Origin: Microbacterium aurugineum
GTDB taxonomy: Bacteria > Actinomycetota > Actinomycetes > Actinomycetales > Microbacteriaceae
Assembly (NCBI RefSeq): GCF_023101205.1
Contig: NZ_CP078078.1
Location: 2,985,411 to 3,049,410 of the forward strand
DNA: 64,000 bases
Direction of reading: 5' to 3'
The notes beneath the pieces were generated by a model, which did not search any database, was not told where the DNA came from, and was given only the letters and a program-made list of their open reading frames with translations. The position numbers and the translations under genes were made by a program. Positions 22,301 to 29,763 of this stretch are shown piece by piece. Numbering within the stretch: the stretch's first letter is position 1; each line of letters begins with the position of its first letter.

Positions 22301-22438
22301 GTCGTTCAGGTCGACCTTGGTGGTCGGGAACCCTTCATACGTGAAGGCCATCGTGGTGAGGGCGATGACCCCGACCGTGACACCCGCCGCGGACGCCAGC
22401 GTCTTCGGTCGCGCGCGCATCCATGACAACGCCTTCAT
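16364..22438 (-). CDS. Giant membrane-anchored Ig-like/FN3 surface protein
   Basis: 2,024 residues. A short basic cytoplasmic start and one membrane helix (about 14-32, ASAAGVTVGVIALTTMAFT) anchor it facing out. Residues about 35-400 look like a beta-propeller. About eleven repeats of roughly 95 residues follow, each marked by a calcium-type loop such as DNDNDPDGD, NNDTDPGGG or ANDSDPEGD, as in cadherin-like/Ig-like bacterial repeats. Then come five FN3 domains (about 1460-1930). A C-terminal domain of about 95 residues carries four cysteines (QCTDGTC, YQVWCN, EIGCF). There is no LPxTG. It is the first gene of the operon and corresponds to the FN3 gene of the bifidobacterial PFNA cluster. Role inferred: adhesion, or an external scaffold for the secretion and signalling complex. 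Confidence 0.9.
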   Translation of the reverse strand: MKALSWMRARPKTLASAAGVTVGVIALTTMAFTYEGFPTTKVDLNDGGVWITKTSSLLVGHFNNESTVLDGGLRTTSENYDILQAAANVLVVDESASTVTAIDPARVSLGDSAIIPSTAKVAMGANTAAILDEKSGDLWVVPVKGIASFEIEAAEPVAELGENADVTVADDGTVFALSAERGEVVTVPVDNEGAPRDTSTASVGEVDAAAKPTITAVGRTPVVFDEAAGVVTTPGGFRTEVPGAKDAVLQQASAANDAVAIATPSALVRVPLDGSDPEETSAGSAGTAAAPVWLRGCTYGAWAGSATFIRECPGDSNDVNSPIEGAEDSANLTFRVNRDVIILNDAVGGAAWMANESLQRVDNWNDLTPPEGETENEEDSTEETVETTLPERSEQNTPPIAEDDSYGVRPGATTLLPVLDNDNDPDGDVLVAALAEAQPAIGTVQPINNGGSLQIAVEEKASGTASFTYEVDDGRGGKDTAVVSLAVHDWNENGAPTPKRKTALAVETGGTISYNILPDWIDPDGDDIYLKEVIAAPGDEVDFSKDGQITYKATASLQGRKDVQVTVADAFGKLGTSTIALDVRPQGSTNPKTNADHVITKVGEQVTIAPTANDTSTSREPLRLSRVLDTPGATIIPNTPNKTFSFMAEKAGVYYVQYQVTTGPKNGEGLVRVDVMPESETDLPPVAVRDVALLPTGGDVLLGVLNNDTDPGGGILVVQSVSLEPNSGISVSVLNHETLRITDQGALEEQVRIKYRISNGSKSAEGEVVVIPIPAPDELLQPIANPDTATVRAGDVVTIPVLDNDTHPSDDVMHLEPELIEPFVDPEDGEAFVSQDAVRFKAGPEAKTVYLTYEVVDSRQQKAAGYVTIQILPIDEEKNAAPRPQDLVARTLAGTEVNIAVPLDGIDTDGDSVELVGLDSSPSKGRVLNGPNYFTYEAFDGASGVDVFKYRVRDRLGKEGVATIRVGIAPAEEINQPPYAVKDAVVVRPGREIAVPVLANDSDPEGDKVSLVKDGLELPEGLDARVSGDRVLVQAPDAPTETSLQYTVSDSRGATAMATLQITVDEDVPLQAPVARDDRLQPADLKDGGLTADLDILANDEDPDGTTDRLTVDVGEGGTRLENGKVRVTVTDELQLIRYTLTDRDDLQASAFIFVPSRADLRPTLTSTKPLEVVSGETEILPLSKYVTVAGGGDVVITEKAKISASHADGADLLQDAKTLVYTSADGYFGPDALTFEVTDGDGPDDPEGRKATLSIPINVLPPENQQPTFVQGQVNVAPGESAVALDLAALTDDPDPEDKGKHDYALVGGEGKGVSARVDGDELRVEASSNAKKGTTVTLKLRVSDGTTEPVEGTVTVLVTASTRPMPAANTDTISEADAGETITVPALANDFNPFPETPLKIVSAVTESGGGEVGFTDDQVTITPTKSFVGTLVVRYRIQDATEDPDREVNGQIVVTVQDVPDAPGVPVIASVQDRTVVVSFSAPSNNGAEITKYTVRSVGGNPYTKECQSTTCTLDGLTNNVEYTFQVTATNRVGESQPSAASAPARPDARPDTPNPPSLDFGDKSLKVAWKTPSTPGSPVERYTLEISPAPPSGVTQKEVTGNSTTWEGLENGSDYQVRVQAHNRAPDPSSWSGWSASEIPAGPPKAPAAPTTTELAPVGDQAQMQVNWVAPDNNGDAIQVYRLEILQGGQVVNTLTPGPEARSQAIQVQPSQTPYTYRIQAYNKAGWGEMSAQSAPRRGVIPPGAPTGLKVTDGDRSLTLAFNAGSSGGAASNEISYQYRLNGGGGWSALPGNQKIGGLTNGTSYSVEVRAVANVSGSTYAGAASKSASGKPYGKPHAPSVSADPLSTQVRLKWNANGSDNGRPIENVQISIDGGGWQNVSKTGSTDVGNGHSQTHSIRARAQDSTGAWSDPSGTASATSSPPPQPRAWVTRGTAGNWPGQCTDGTCAKFVINTSNFPAGRYQVWCNSNAPLAGPKFAGGSSWNIPANGSIEIGCFHGAGGRGYEVWVTIGNTDYERRAW

Positions 22439-22513
22439 TCCCGGTTTCCCCCCCAGGGTGACACTCTGTGATCACTCGTGCGCGGGCCCGTCTGGCCGAC
22501 GACGCACCCGTTC

Positions 22514-22562
22514 ATCCTAACCGCGTGCCCGAGGACCGCTCGATGGGGAGTAGTACCCATCG
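22514..22562 (-). promoter_or_regulatory. Main operon promoter with 23-bp palindromic operator
   Basis: The palindrome at 22,540-22,562 (plus strand TCGATGGGGA-N6-CCCATCG) is identical in both arms to the one at 104-126. On the minus strand it is followed after exactly 20 nt by TAGGAT (22,514-22,519), a -10 box. The leader to the ATG at 22,438 is about 70 nt. With a start site near 22,507 the operator would span about -33 to -55, overlapping the -35 region, a position typical of activators that contact sigma. Confidence 0.7.
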
Positions 22563-22569
22563 CCGGAGC

Positions 22570-22592
22570 GGCGTCGAGTCGACCTCGGCGCC
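22570..22592 (-). terminator. Hairpin after the metallophosphoesterase gene
   Basis: GGCGTCGAG and CTCGGCGCC pair around a five-base loop (9 bp with one wobble). It lies 30 nt past the stop of the gene ending at 22,622 and just before the FN3 promoter. No T-run, as is common in high-GC actinobacteria. Terminator role is inferred. Confidence 0.4.
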
Positions 22593-22621
22593 GCCCCGGC
22601 GATAGGGGGAACGGAACGCTC

Positions 22622-25420
22622 TCAGCTGCCCGCGCGGCGCCTCCGGGCGAGGAGGAACCCGCCGAGCGCCGCGAGCAGCAGGCCGCCGCCGAGGAGGAAC
22701 CAGCCGGGCTCACCGCCGGTGGCCGCGAGTCCCCCGCCGGTCGACGGTGCATCCCCACCGCCGGAGCCCGGCGCGACGCCGCCCGGCCCCTCACCCGCCC
22801 CCGTGACGGTGAGCGGGGCGGTGACCTCGGTCCCGTCCGGCAGGATCACCGCCAGCGTGTGAGCACCCGCCGGCGTCGTCGAGGGGATCGTGACGGTCGT
22901 GCGGAACGCTCCGTCGACGTCGGCGGTCGCCACGCCCACCCGCACCGGTGTGGAGCGCAGCTCGATCTCGACCTCGGTGTCGGCAGGGAATCCGGTGGCC
23001 GCGATCGTGACCCGGCCGCCCGCTGCGACGCTCTGCGTGCTCAGTTCCAGGGTGGGATCGACCGGATCGACGGGATCGACGGGGTCGACCGGAGCCGCCG
23101 TCGGCCGCGGGACGTCGACGTGCTTGATCTCCGTCGCGCCGGTGGAGGAGAAGGAGTACACCGTGACCCGCACGCGGTCGTCGTACAGCGCGGCGCGCAG
23201 TCCGACCGGATCGGCACCGCCGACGGCCTTCTCCTCCCAGTCGCCGCTCGGCCCGTACATCGTGGTCACCGCTCCGGTGTTCACGACCGTCGGGGCATGG
23301 GCGAGGCTCGGATCCGTCCGCAGCTCGGCGCTCCAGTCATTCAGCGTCGGCGACCAGTGCGTGTGGCCGTTGAACATGATGACGTTCGGGTTCTGCGCGA
23401 GGAGCGCGGCGAAGCGAGCCTCTTCCTGGCCGTAGTCGTTCTTGTAGAACCGCGCGTACGACCCCGAGACCGAGTAGGGCAGCAGGTGGTGCGAGAACAG
23501 CAGCACCGGCCTGTCCTGGGCACGCCAGTGCGCGAGCCGGTCGCGCAGCCAGGTGAACTGCTCCTGGCTGAAGTCGATGAACGGGCCCGAGCCGGTCTTC
23601 GCCGCGTAGTCGTAGAACTCGCTCCCGATCCAGATCAGGGGAAGCTGCCCGTCGACGAGGACCTCTCCCCACAGTCCGCCCTGCCCGCCGACCTCACGCA
23701 TACCGGTCGAGTCGAGGAAGCGCTTCTGATACACCGCCGATCCCTCACTGCCGTAGTACTCGTGGTTGCCGATCGTCGAGACGACCGTGCCGTAGTCGCC
23801 CCCGCCCCCCGCGGCGAGCGCCGACAGATAGGAGGTGTAGTTGGCGGTCGACCCCGTGCTGACGAGATCGCCGTTCGACACCAGCACATCCGCCGCCTGC
23901 GGCATCGCACGGAAACCGGGAAGCACGTTCTGGCTCAGCCGGGTCGTCGCTCCCTGCACGTCGCTGAAGATGTCGACGACCGCGTCCGCCTCGACCCCCT
24001 CGGCGAGCGGGGTGAGCGGGCGCAGCACCTGCACGTCGTCGAGCATCCACGACCCCGCGGCGCTCGCGGCCTCGAACCCGAATCGAATGCTCATCGACGA
24101 CGCGCCCGCGGGCACCGCGACCGGCAGACGGAGTCGCGCGGACTCCTCATCCGCGTCGGAGAGCTCGCGCAGCACGGCCTCGGTCCCGTCGTCGAAGAGG
24201 GCCGTCACCGATCCCTGCTGTCCCCCGCCGCGCTTGCGGTAGTGGCTGTCGAGGCGCACCTCGAGCGTGTCCCCCGCCGTGACGGCGATCGGTGCCGATG
24301 TCAGGGTGCCCGAGAACGCCCCCTCCGTCGCTTCCGCCACCGCGATCCGTCCCGAGGCCCGGGTGAACGCGTGTCGGCGGTCGGTTCCGTACTGCCCGAC
24401 CACGCTGTCGAGAGTCGACAGCGACCACGCACCCGTCGTGATCCAGGTGTCCTTCTCGAAGCCGTCGAACCAGAGCAGCGGTTCGGTGGTCGCCGAGTCC
24501 GGATCGCCTGCCGCGAGCACCGTGATCTCGAGCGACGTCGAGACGATGCCGGCGCCTCCGAGCGACAGCGCCACGTAGCCGGGGGCGAGGTCTTGGGGCA
24601 GGGTGACGGAGAACGAGGTCTCCCCGGCGGCGTCGGCCACGGGGATACCCGGGATCGGAGTGGCGGAGTCCCCCCACGTCGCGGTCAGCTGCTGGCCGGG
24701 GCGGAGGCCGCCGATCGTGACCGGCACTGTCGCACCCGCCGTCGCGACGGGCTTGGACGCGGAGAGGATTCGCGGTGTCGAATCGGCCGGTGGCGCCTCG
24801 CTGATCTGCACGTCGTCGATCATCCAGAACCAGTTGTTGCTGCTCTCGGCATACGACCAGCCCACCGTGACGGCATCGACTCCCGCCGGCACCGGGATCG
24901 AGACATCCACCTGCTCGTCGAGCCGGTTCCGCGCGAACGACTCGACCACGACGGGCGCTTCGTCGTCGAACCGAGCCACCAGCTGAGCGGTCTGCGGTGC
25001 CTGTCCCTGCTTGTAGTGGCTGTCGAAGACCACCCGCACCGCCCCGTCGCCGCTCTGGAGGTCGACCTCGGGAGCCCACAGGACCGAGCTGAAGCGCCCC
25101 TGCGTCGGCCGGTTCGCGTCGGAGTGCACGACCGCGGTCATCCCCTCCGCGCGGGAGAAGGAACCGCGGTCTCCGCTGTTCCCCCACACGGACACGACCT
25201 CGGCCGGCGTGTGGAACGACCAGCCCTGCCACTCGGTGCGCATGCCGTCGACATTGGTGTTGTCGACCGACCACCCCGCCGGTGGCTGCGTCGCAGTGGC
25301 ATCGGCGAAGCCTTCGTCGAGCGGCGGGGCCGCGGCGAGCGCGGGCGTCGCCGCGGTCCCGCCGAGCAGGGTGAGGGCGCACGTCACCGCAAGGGCACCG
25401 ATTCCGCGTCTGGTTCTCAT
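22622..25420 (-). CDS. Secreted, sortase-anchored metallophosphoesterase
   Basis: 932 residues. Signal peptide (MRTRRGIGALAVTCALTLLGG...ALAAAP, about 1-30). Two related jelly-roll-like domains (about 32-205 and 295-470; compare DSHYKQGQ and DSHYRKRG, each ending WMIDDVQ or WMLDDVQ) flank an Ig-like domain. The calcineurin-type domain (about 485-740) shows SDVQG, NGDLV, IGNHEYY, FSHHL and FNGHTHW. The first metal motif has Gln where His is usual (DxH). An Ig-like domain and a glycine/proline stretch lead to LAATGG, a hydrophobic helix and RRRR, a class E sorting signal. Start: the ATG at 25,420 with GGAAGAG upstream; the open frame continues further but only this ATG gives a signal peptide. 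Likely a surface phosphatase or nucleotidase, probably controlled by the divergent GntR regulator. Confidence 0.9.
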   Translation of the reverse strand: MRTRRGIGALAVTCALTLLGGTAATPALAAAPPLDEGFADATATQPPAGWSVDNTNVDGMRTEWQGWSFHTPAEVVSVWGNSGDRGSFSRAEGMTAVVHSDANRPTQGRFSSVLWAPEVDLQSGDGAVRVVFDSHYKQGQAPQTAQLVARFDDEAPVVVESFARNRLDEQVDVSIPVPAGVDAVTVGWSYAESSNNWFWMIDDVQISEAPPADSTPRILSASKPVATAGATVPVTIGGLRPGQQLTATWGDSATPIPGIPVADAAGETSFSVTLPQDLAPGYVALSLGGAGIVSTSLEITVLAAGDPDSATTEPLLWFDGFEKDTWITTGAWSLSTLDSVVGQYGTDRRHAFTRASGRIAVAEATEGAFSGTLTSAPIAVTAGDTLEVRLDSHYRKRGGGQQGSVTALFDDGTEAVLRELSDADEESARLRLPVAVPAGASSMSIRFGFEAASAAGSWMLDDVQVLRPLTPLAEGVEADAVVDIFSDVQGATTRLSQNVLPGFRAMPQAADVLVSNGDLVSTGSTANYTSYLSALAAGGGGDYGTVVSTIGNHEYYGSEGSAVYQKRFLDSTGMREVGGQGGLWGEVLVDGQLPLIWIGSEFYDYAAKTGSGPFIDFSQEQFTWLRDRLAHWRAQDRPVLLFSHHLLPYSVSGSYARFYKNDYGQEEARFAALLAQNPNVIMFNGHTHWSPTLNDWSAELRTDPSLAHAPTVVNTGAVTTMYGPSGDWEEKAVGGADPVGLRAALYDDRVRVTVYSFSSTGATEIKHVDVPRPTAAPVDPVDPVDPVDPTLELSTQSVAAGGRVTIAATGFPADTEVEIELRSTPVRVGVATADVDGAFRTTVTIPSTTPAGAHTLAVILPDGTEVTAPLTVTGAGEGPGGVAPGSGGGDAPSTGGGLAATGGEPGWFLLGGGLLLAALGGFLLARRRRAGS

Positions 25421-25509
25421 GTCTCTTCCTTGGAGTTGGTCGACCGCACATCTCGGCCGAGGCAGGGTGGAGAATCTCCGGGTCTCTTCCGAGCATGCGG
25501 AGCGAAAGT

Positions 25510-25521
25510 AGTCATGACAAC
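25510..25521. promoter_or_regulatory. Candidate GntR operator, site 1
   Basis: AGTCATGACAAC with palindromic core GTCATGAC, in the divergent region between the metallophosphoesterase and the GntR gene, 90 nt upstream of its start. GT-N4-AC is the general shape of HutC-subfamily operators. An identical 12-mer occurs at 25,598. Confidence 0.5.
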
Positions 25522-25597
25522 TTTTTGCCGCAGTATTCTCGAAGTGTTCACCGACATGAGGCAGAGTGGCCCTGGCTGGCAGCGTCGAGGAGCGAGA

Positions 25598-25609
25598 AGT
25601 CATGACAAC
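25598..25609. promoter_or_regulatory. Candidate GntR operator, site 2, over the start codon
   Basis: A second AGTCATGACAAC. Its palindromic core GTCATGAC contains the ATG (25,602) of the GntR gene, so binding here would block the regulator's own expression. Autoregulation is inferred. Confidence 0.5.
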
Positions 25610-26372
25610 GGGAGCGAGGACGCGAATGCGCAGACCGCTGCACGAGCAGCTGTACGAACAGATGCGCGATCGCATCAGGAGCGGTGAGTGGCCCGAGGGC
25701 GAACGGGTGCCGAGCGAGCACTCCCTGATCGCCGAGTTCGGCACCTCGCGGGGGCCGATCAGGCAGGCGCTGGCGACCCTGCGCGCAGAGGGCGCCGTCG
25801 ACGGCGGACGGGGCGCACCGCCGCGTGTACGGCGACTCGTGCCGACGCAGTCCTTCCAATCGTTCGTCTCGTTCACCGACTGGGCACGGTCGATCGGCCG
25901 CCGCCCCGGACAGCGGGTCATCGAGGCCGCCCGGCGTCCGGCATCGGAAACCGTCGCCGACGATCTCGGCGTGGAACCGGGGGCGGCGATCGTGGAGATC
26001 GTGCGGTTGCGGCTGCTGGACGACGAGCCGGCGATGCTCGAGAGGTCGGCATTCCCGTTCGCCGTCGGAAAGCTGCTGTTGGCGGCCGACCTCGATACGG
26101 GGAGCATCTACCAGACGATGCAGGAGCACGGATGCGCACCCGTCCGCGCACGCCATGTCTTCGACGCCGTCCCCGCGGATGACCTCGATGCCGCGGCGCT
26201 CGCCGTCTCGGTGTCGACTCCGCTGCTGCGGGTGCGGCGAACGGCGTGGGCCGAGGACAGCTCCCTCGTCGAGGTCGCCGATGACCGCTACCTGCCGACG
26301 ATGGCCAGTTTCGCGGTCGAGAACACCTCCGACGCGCGCTCCGCACTCACGCGGGAGACCGGCGAACGCTGA
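25602..26372 (+). CDS. GntR-family regulator, HutC/UTRA type
   Basis: 256 residues. N-terminal winged helix (about 10-75: RPLHEQLYEQMRDRIRSGEW, then VPSEHSLIAEFGTSRGPIRQALATL) and a C-terminal UTRA effector domain (about 95-245). Start: ATG 25,602 with GAGGAG about 10 nt upstream; an in-frame ATG at 25,566 would remove that site. It is transcribed away from the metallophosphoesterase and is probably its regulator, with two identical candidate operators in and next to the shared promoter region. The effector cannot be deduced. Confidence 0.88.
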   Translation: MTTGARTRMRRPLHEQLYEQMRDRIRSGEWPEGERVPSEHSLIAEFGTSRGPIRQALATLRAEGAVDGGRGAPPRVRRLVPTQSFQSFVSFTDWARSIGRRPGQRVIEAARRPASETVADDLGVEPGAAIVEIVRLRLLDDEPAMLERSAFPFAVGKLLLAADLDTGSIYQTMQEHGCAPVRARHVFDAVPADDLDAAALAVSVSTPLLRVRRTAWAEDSSLVEVADDRYLPTMASFAVENTSDARSALTRETGER

Positions 26373-26390
26373 ACCTCGCGGTTCCGATGA

Positions 26391-26960
26391 TCAGGCGCGC
26401 CAGCACCCCGCGATGTGGTCGTCGACCATCCCCGCCGACTGCATCAGCGCATACATCGTCGTCGGACCGACGAAACGGAAGCCTCGTCGTCGCAGCTCCT
26501 TGCTCAGCGCCGTCGACTCCGGCGTGACAGCGGGGACGTCGCTGAACGACGCCGGTCGGGTACCGGATGCCGGCGGCGCGAACGACCACATCAGCTCGTC
26601 GAGCTCGCCTGTTCCCATCGAGCGGACCAGCTGGGCGTTGCCGATGGTCGCCTCGATCTTCGCGCGATTCCGGATGATTCCGGCGTCTCCCATCAGGCGC
26701 TCGACGTCGTCTTCGCCGAACTCCGCGACGATCTCGGGCTCGAACCCCGCGAAGACCTCACGGAACCGCGGGCGCTTGCGCAGAATCGTGATCCACGACA
26801 GTCCGGCCTGGAAGCCCTCGAGCGCCATCTTCTCGAACAGCGCGCGGTCGCCGTGCAGGGGCGTGCCCCACTCCTCGTCGTGGTAGCGGCGGTACTCGGC
26901 GTCGTCACCCACCCAGGCGCAGCGGTCACGGGCGTCGGGTCCGGTGAGGAGAGAGCTCAT
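26391..26960 (-). CDS. tag: DNA-3-methyladenine glycosylase I
   Basis: 189 residues, base-excision repair enzyme that removes 3-methyladenine. The family start CAWVGDDAEYRRYHDEEWG (about 14-32), FEKMALEGFQAGLSWITILRKR (about 42-63) and the C-terminal GFRFVGPTTMYALMQSAGMV with HIAGCW are present, including the Cys/His residues that bind zinc in this family. Length is normal. It converges on the GntR gene with an 18-nt gap. The CTGCCGC repeat stretch begins 40 nt upstream of its start. Confidence 0.95.
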   Translation of the reverse strand: MSSLLTGPDARDRCAWVGDDAEYRRYHDEEWGTPLHGDRALFEKMALEGFQAGLSWITILRKRPRFREVFAGFEPEIVAEFGEDDVERLMGDAGIIRNRAKIEATIGNAQLVRSMGTGELDELMWSFAPPASGTRPASFSDVPAVTPESTALSKELRRRGFRFVGPTTMYALMQSAGMVDDHIAGCWRA

Positions 26961-27000
26961 CCGTTCAGGCTATCCGCCAGGACCGACACCGCCACGGGCG

Positions 27001-27075
27001 CCTGCCGCCTGCCGCCTGCCACCTGCCACGTGCCGTCTGCCGCCCGCCGCCTGCCGCCTGCCGCCTGCCGCGCGC
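27001..27075. repeat. CTGCCGC-type simple repeat
   Basis: About ten imperfect CTGCCGC/CTGCCAC heptamers in a row, passing into TCCGYN and CACCGTCGACACCCCC repeats up to about 27,175. It lies between tag and the 153-bp repeats. No believable gene crosses it; open frames here are biased only by the repeats. Confidence 0.85.
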
Positions 27076-27182
27076 CGCCCCGGTCCCCGCTTCCGCGTCT
27101 CCGTCCCCGTCTCCGCTTCCGTTTCCGTCGACACCCCCACCCACCGTCGACACCCCCGTCCACCGTCGGCACCCCCTCTCAC

Positions 27183-27533
27183 TCGCGTGTCTCAGAGGAG
27201 GTCCCGACACGGAGAGGAGGCCTCGACAGCAAGAGGCCTGACGAGGCGAGCGGACCGTTCACCGCACACACACCTATCCACCGTCGACCCGACCAAACGC
27301 CGACGCCCCCGCCCACCGTCGATGCCCCCTCGTGCTCGCGCGTCTCAGAGGGGGTCTCGACACGGAGAGGGGGCCTCGACAGCAAGAGGCCTGACGAGGC
27401 GAGCGGACCGTTCACCGCACACACACCTATCCACCGTCGACACCGAGCCACCGCCGACGCCCCGCCCACCGCCGACGCCCCCTCTCACTCGCGTGTCTCA
27501 GAGGGGGTCCCGACACGGAGAGGGGGCCTCGAC
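27183..27533. repeat. 153-bp tandem repeat, about 2.3 copies
   Basis: Copies begin at 27,183, 27,336 and 27,489, exactly 153 nt apart. The first 105 nt of copies 1 and 2 are nearly identical (27,183-27,287 and 27,336-27,440); the rest of each unit is more variable. Copy 3 is cut after about 45 nt. The region 26,961-27,565 holds no supported gene. It follows the stop of the acyl-CoA oxidase-like gene. Confidence 0.88.
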
Positions 27534-27565
27534 GAGGAGAGGAGCGGGAGCGGGGGCGGGCGGGG

Positions 27566-29629
27566 TCAGCGCTTCTTCTTCAGGGCCTTCTCCTGGATGG
27601 GAGCCTGCCCGGTCGCCGCGAGGTCGGCATAGTATGCACGCGCCTCGTCCTGACGCTGCTTCTCGATGCCGCTCGCGATCGGTGCACGCACATGCTCCGG
27701 CTCATAGCCGAACGCGTTGATCAGGTCCAGGGCGTACGGGCGCAGCCGCGCGCACAGACGGTCGATGTAGCTCGACACGGCCGCTGCGCGCTGGGTCGAC
27801 AAGCGTCCGTTGATCAGGTGCCAGGCGAGGTGCTTCTCGATGAGCTGCAGCCCGAAAAGGTCACGCAGCCACGTGAGGACCTTCTTCGTGTCGGGGTCGT
27901 CCATCTGATGCACGGCGTCGGTGAACGCCTCCCACTGCAACAGCTCTCCGTGCGCACGAGCGGCTTCGATGAGTTCCGCCTGGTTCTCGTTGAACAGACG
28001 CGCGCCGAGCACCTTGTCCTTCGCCCCCGGACGCAGCCGAGCCGCGATGTCGGCGACCATCTGCTGCACGCGCCCGGCGAGCAGGTCGTGCTGCTGCTCC
28101 TCGCGCAGCCCCCGCTCGACCGAGCGACTCACCTGACCGAAGTCGGAGACGGCCTGGCCGAGCTGACGGAGCCCCGCGCCGTGGAACACCTTGCCCGCGG
28201 TCATTCCGACGGCGAACTTGGCCAGCGCCGCCGCGTCCTTGCCCTGGAACTGCTTGGCGTAGTCGGTGAGCAGGCGCTTGCCGACCAGCTGCAGGAGGAC
28301 GTTGTTGTCGCCCTCGAACGTGACGTAGATGTCGAGGTCCTGGCGAAGGCCGACCAGACGGTTCTCGAACATGAAGCCGGCCCCACCGGTGGCTTCGCGG
28401 GCCTCCTGCAAGGTGTCGAGCGCATGCCAGGTCGAGAGCGGCTTGAGGGCGGCCGCGAGCGTCTCGAGGTCCTCCCGGTCGGCGGGCGTGTCGGTGCGGC
28501 CGGAGAACACGCCGTCGAACTTCTGCAGGAACTCGTCGTGCGCGAAGATCTGCGCGTAGGTGGTCGCCAGGCGCGGGAGCAGACGGCGCTGGTGCTTGCC
28601 GTAGTCCATCAGCACGACTTCCTGGCCGTCCGCCCCGTCGAACTGACGACGCTGCGTGGCGTAGGTGATCGCGATGTGCAGGCCGAGCGCCGATGCCCAG
28701 GAGGCCGCGCCGTCGAGGGACACGCGCCCCTGGACGAGCGTGCCGAGCATCGTGAAGAAGCGGCGGCCGGGACTGTCGATCGCGCTGGAGTACGTCCCGT
28801 CGGCGGCGACGTCGCCGTAGCGGTTCAAGAGGTTGGTGCGCGGGATGCGCACGTGGTCGAACGACAGTCGTCCGTTGTCGATGCCGTTGAGTCCCCCCTT
28901 GAGCCCGTCGTCCTCGCGACCGATACCGGGGAGATCGTTGCCGTCCTCCCCGCGCAGCGGCACGTAGAAGCAGTGCACACCGTGGTTGACACCGTTCGTG
29001 ATGAGCTGAGCGAACACGGTCGCCGCGACGCCATGCAGTGCGGCGTTGCCCAGGTACTCCTTCGTCGCGCCCCGGAAGGGGGTGTTGATGACGAACTCCT
29101 CGGTCTCCGCGTCGTACGTCGCGGTCGTGCCGACGGCGGCGACGTCGGAGCCGTGTCCGATCTCCGTCATCGCGAAGGCACCGGGGATCGACAGGTCCAT
29201 CACGCCGGGGAGCCACTTCTCGTGGTGCTCCTTCGTGCCCAGCTGGAGGATCGCGGAGCCGAAGAGTCCCCACTGCACACCGGACTTGATCTGCAGACTC
29301 GGGTCGGCGACCACGAGCTCCTCGAAGCCGGCGATGTTGGCGCCGTTGTTCTCCTCACCACCGAGCGACTTGGGGAACGCACGGTGCACCGCCTTGTTCT
29401 CGACCAGCAGGTGCAGCTGGCTGAGCACGCGCTCGCGGTGCTCGTCCTTGCCGAGCTCATCCTTGCGCCAGAACGCCGAATCCTTGATCATCTCGCGCGC
29501 CTGGCGGCGGACGTCACCCCACGTGCCCATCAGGGCATCGTTCACTCGGGCGACGTCGATCTGCGGCGGGGCCGCGATCTCGTGTGATTCATCGGGTGTC
29601 GTCGAAGGACGGACGGCAGCGTCGACCAT
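27566..29629 (-). CDS. Acyl-CoA oxidase/dehydrogenase-like flavoprotein
   Basis: 687 residues, close to peroxisomal-type acyl-CoA oxidases and longer than ordinary acyl-CoA dehydrogenases. Visible: the FAD/substrate region AFAMTEIGHGSDVAAVGTTA (about 177-196), INTPFRGATKEYLGNAA, the late-domain GGAGFMFENRL and YVTFEGDNNVLLQLVGKRLL, where the catalytic Glu lies in FEGDN. Lysine-rich C-terminus (EKALKKKR). Start: ATG 29,629 with GGAGGAA upstream. Expected to catalyse the first step of fatty acid beta-oxidation; oxidase versus dehydrogenase cannot be settled from sequence. It is a single gene. Confidence 0.88.
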   Translation of the reverse strand: MVDAAVRPSTTPDESHEIAAPPQIDVARVNDALMGTWGDVRRQAREMIKDSAFWRKDELGKDEHRERVLSQLHLLVENKAVHRAFPKSLGGEENNGANIAGFEELVVADPSLQIKSGVQWGLFGSAILQLGTKEHHEKWLPGVMDLSIPGAFAMTEIGHGSDVAAVGTTATYDAETEEFVINTPFRGATKEYLGNAALHGVAATVFAQLITNGVNHGVHCFYVPLRGEDGNDLPGIGREDDGLKGGLNGIDNGRLSFDHVRIPRTNLLNRYGDVAADGTYSSAIDSPGRRFFTMLGTLVQGRVSLDGAASWASALGLHIAITYATQRRQFDGADGQEVVLMDYGKHQRRLLPRLATTYAQIFAHDEFLQKFDGVFSGRTDTPADREDLETLAAALKPLSTWHALDTLQEAREATGGAGFMFENRLVGLRQDLDIYVTFEGDNNVLLQLVGKRLLTDYAKQFQGKDAAALAKFAVGMTAGKVFHGAGLRQLGQAVSDFGQVSRSVERGLREEQQHDLLAGRVQQMVADIAARLRPGAKDKVLGARLFNENQAELIEAARAHGELLQWEAFTDAVHQMDDPDTKKVLTWLRDLFGLQLIEKHLAWHLINGRLSTQRAAAVSSYIDRLCARLRPYALDLINAFGYEPEHVRAPIASGIEKQRQDEARAYYADLAATGQAPIQEKALKKKR

Positions 29630-29763
29630 GGGGTTCCTCCAGGAAAGTAGGGAGACCACCATGGTAGGTCTGCGACAAACGTCGAGGAACTCCTCTGTAA
29701 GCATCCTCCAACGCGTTGCCGGGGCACCCCCGCCGCCGCTTGTCGCCTCGCGACAGGAACGGC

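Noticed and set aside
27183..27533. Possible CRISPR array
   Set aside because: Unit is 153 nt with a 105-nt repeated part, far from the 25-40 nt repeats with unique spacers, and no cas genes are near.
26415..27720. Open frames spanning the repeat region after tag
   Set aside because: Driven by simple and 153-bp repeats, overlapping tag on the other strand; protein is Pro/Arg low complexity without a ribosome site.
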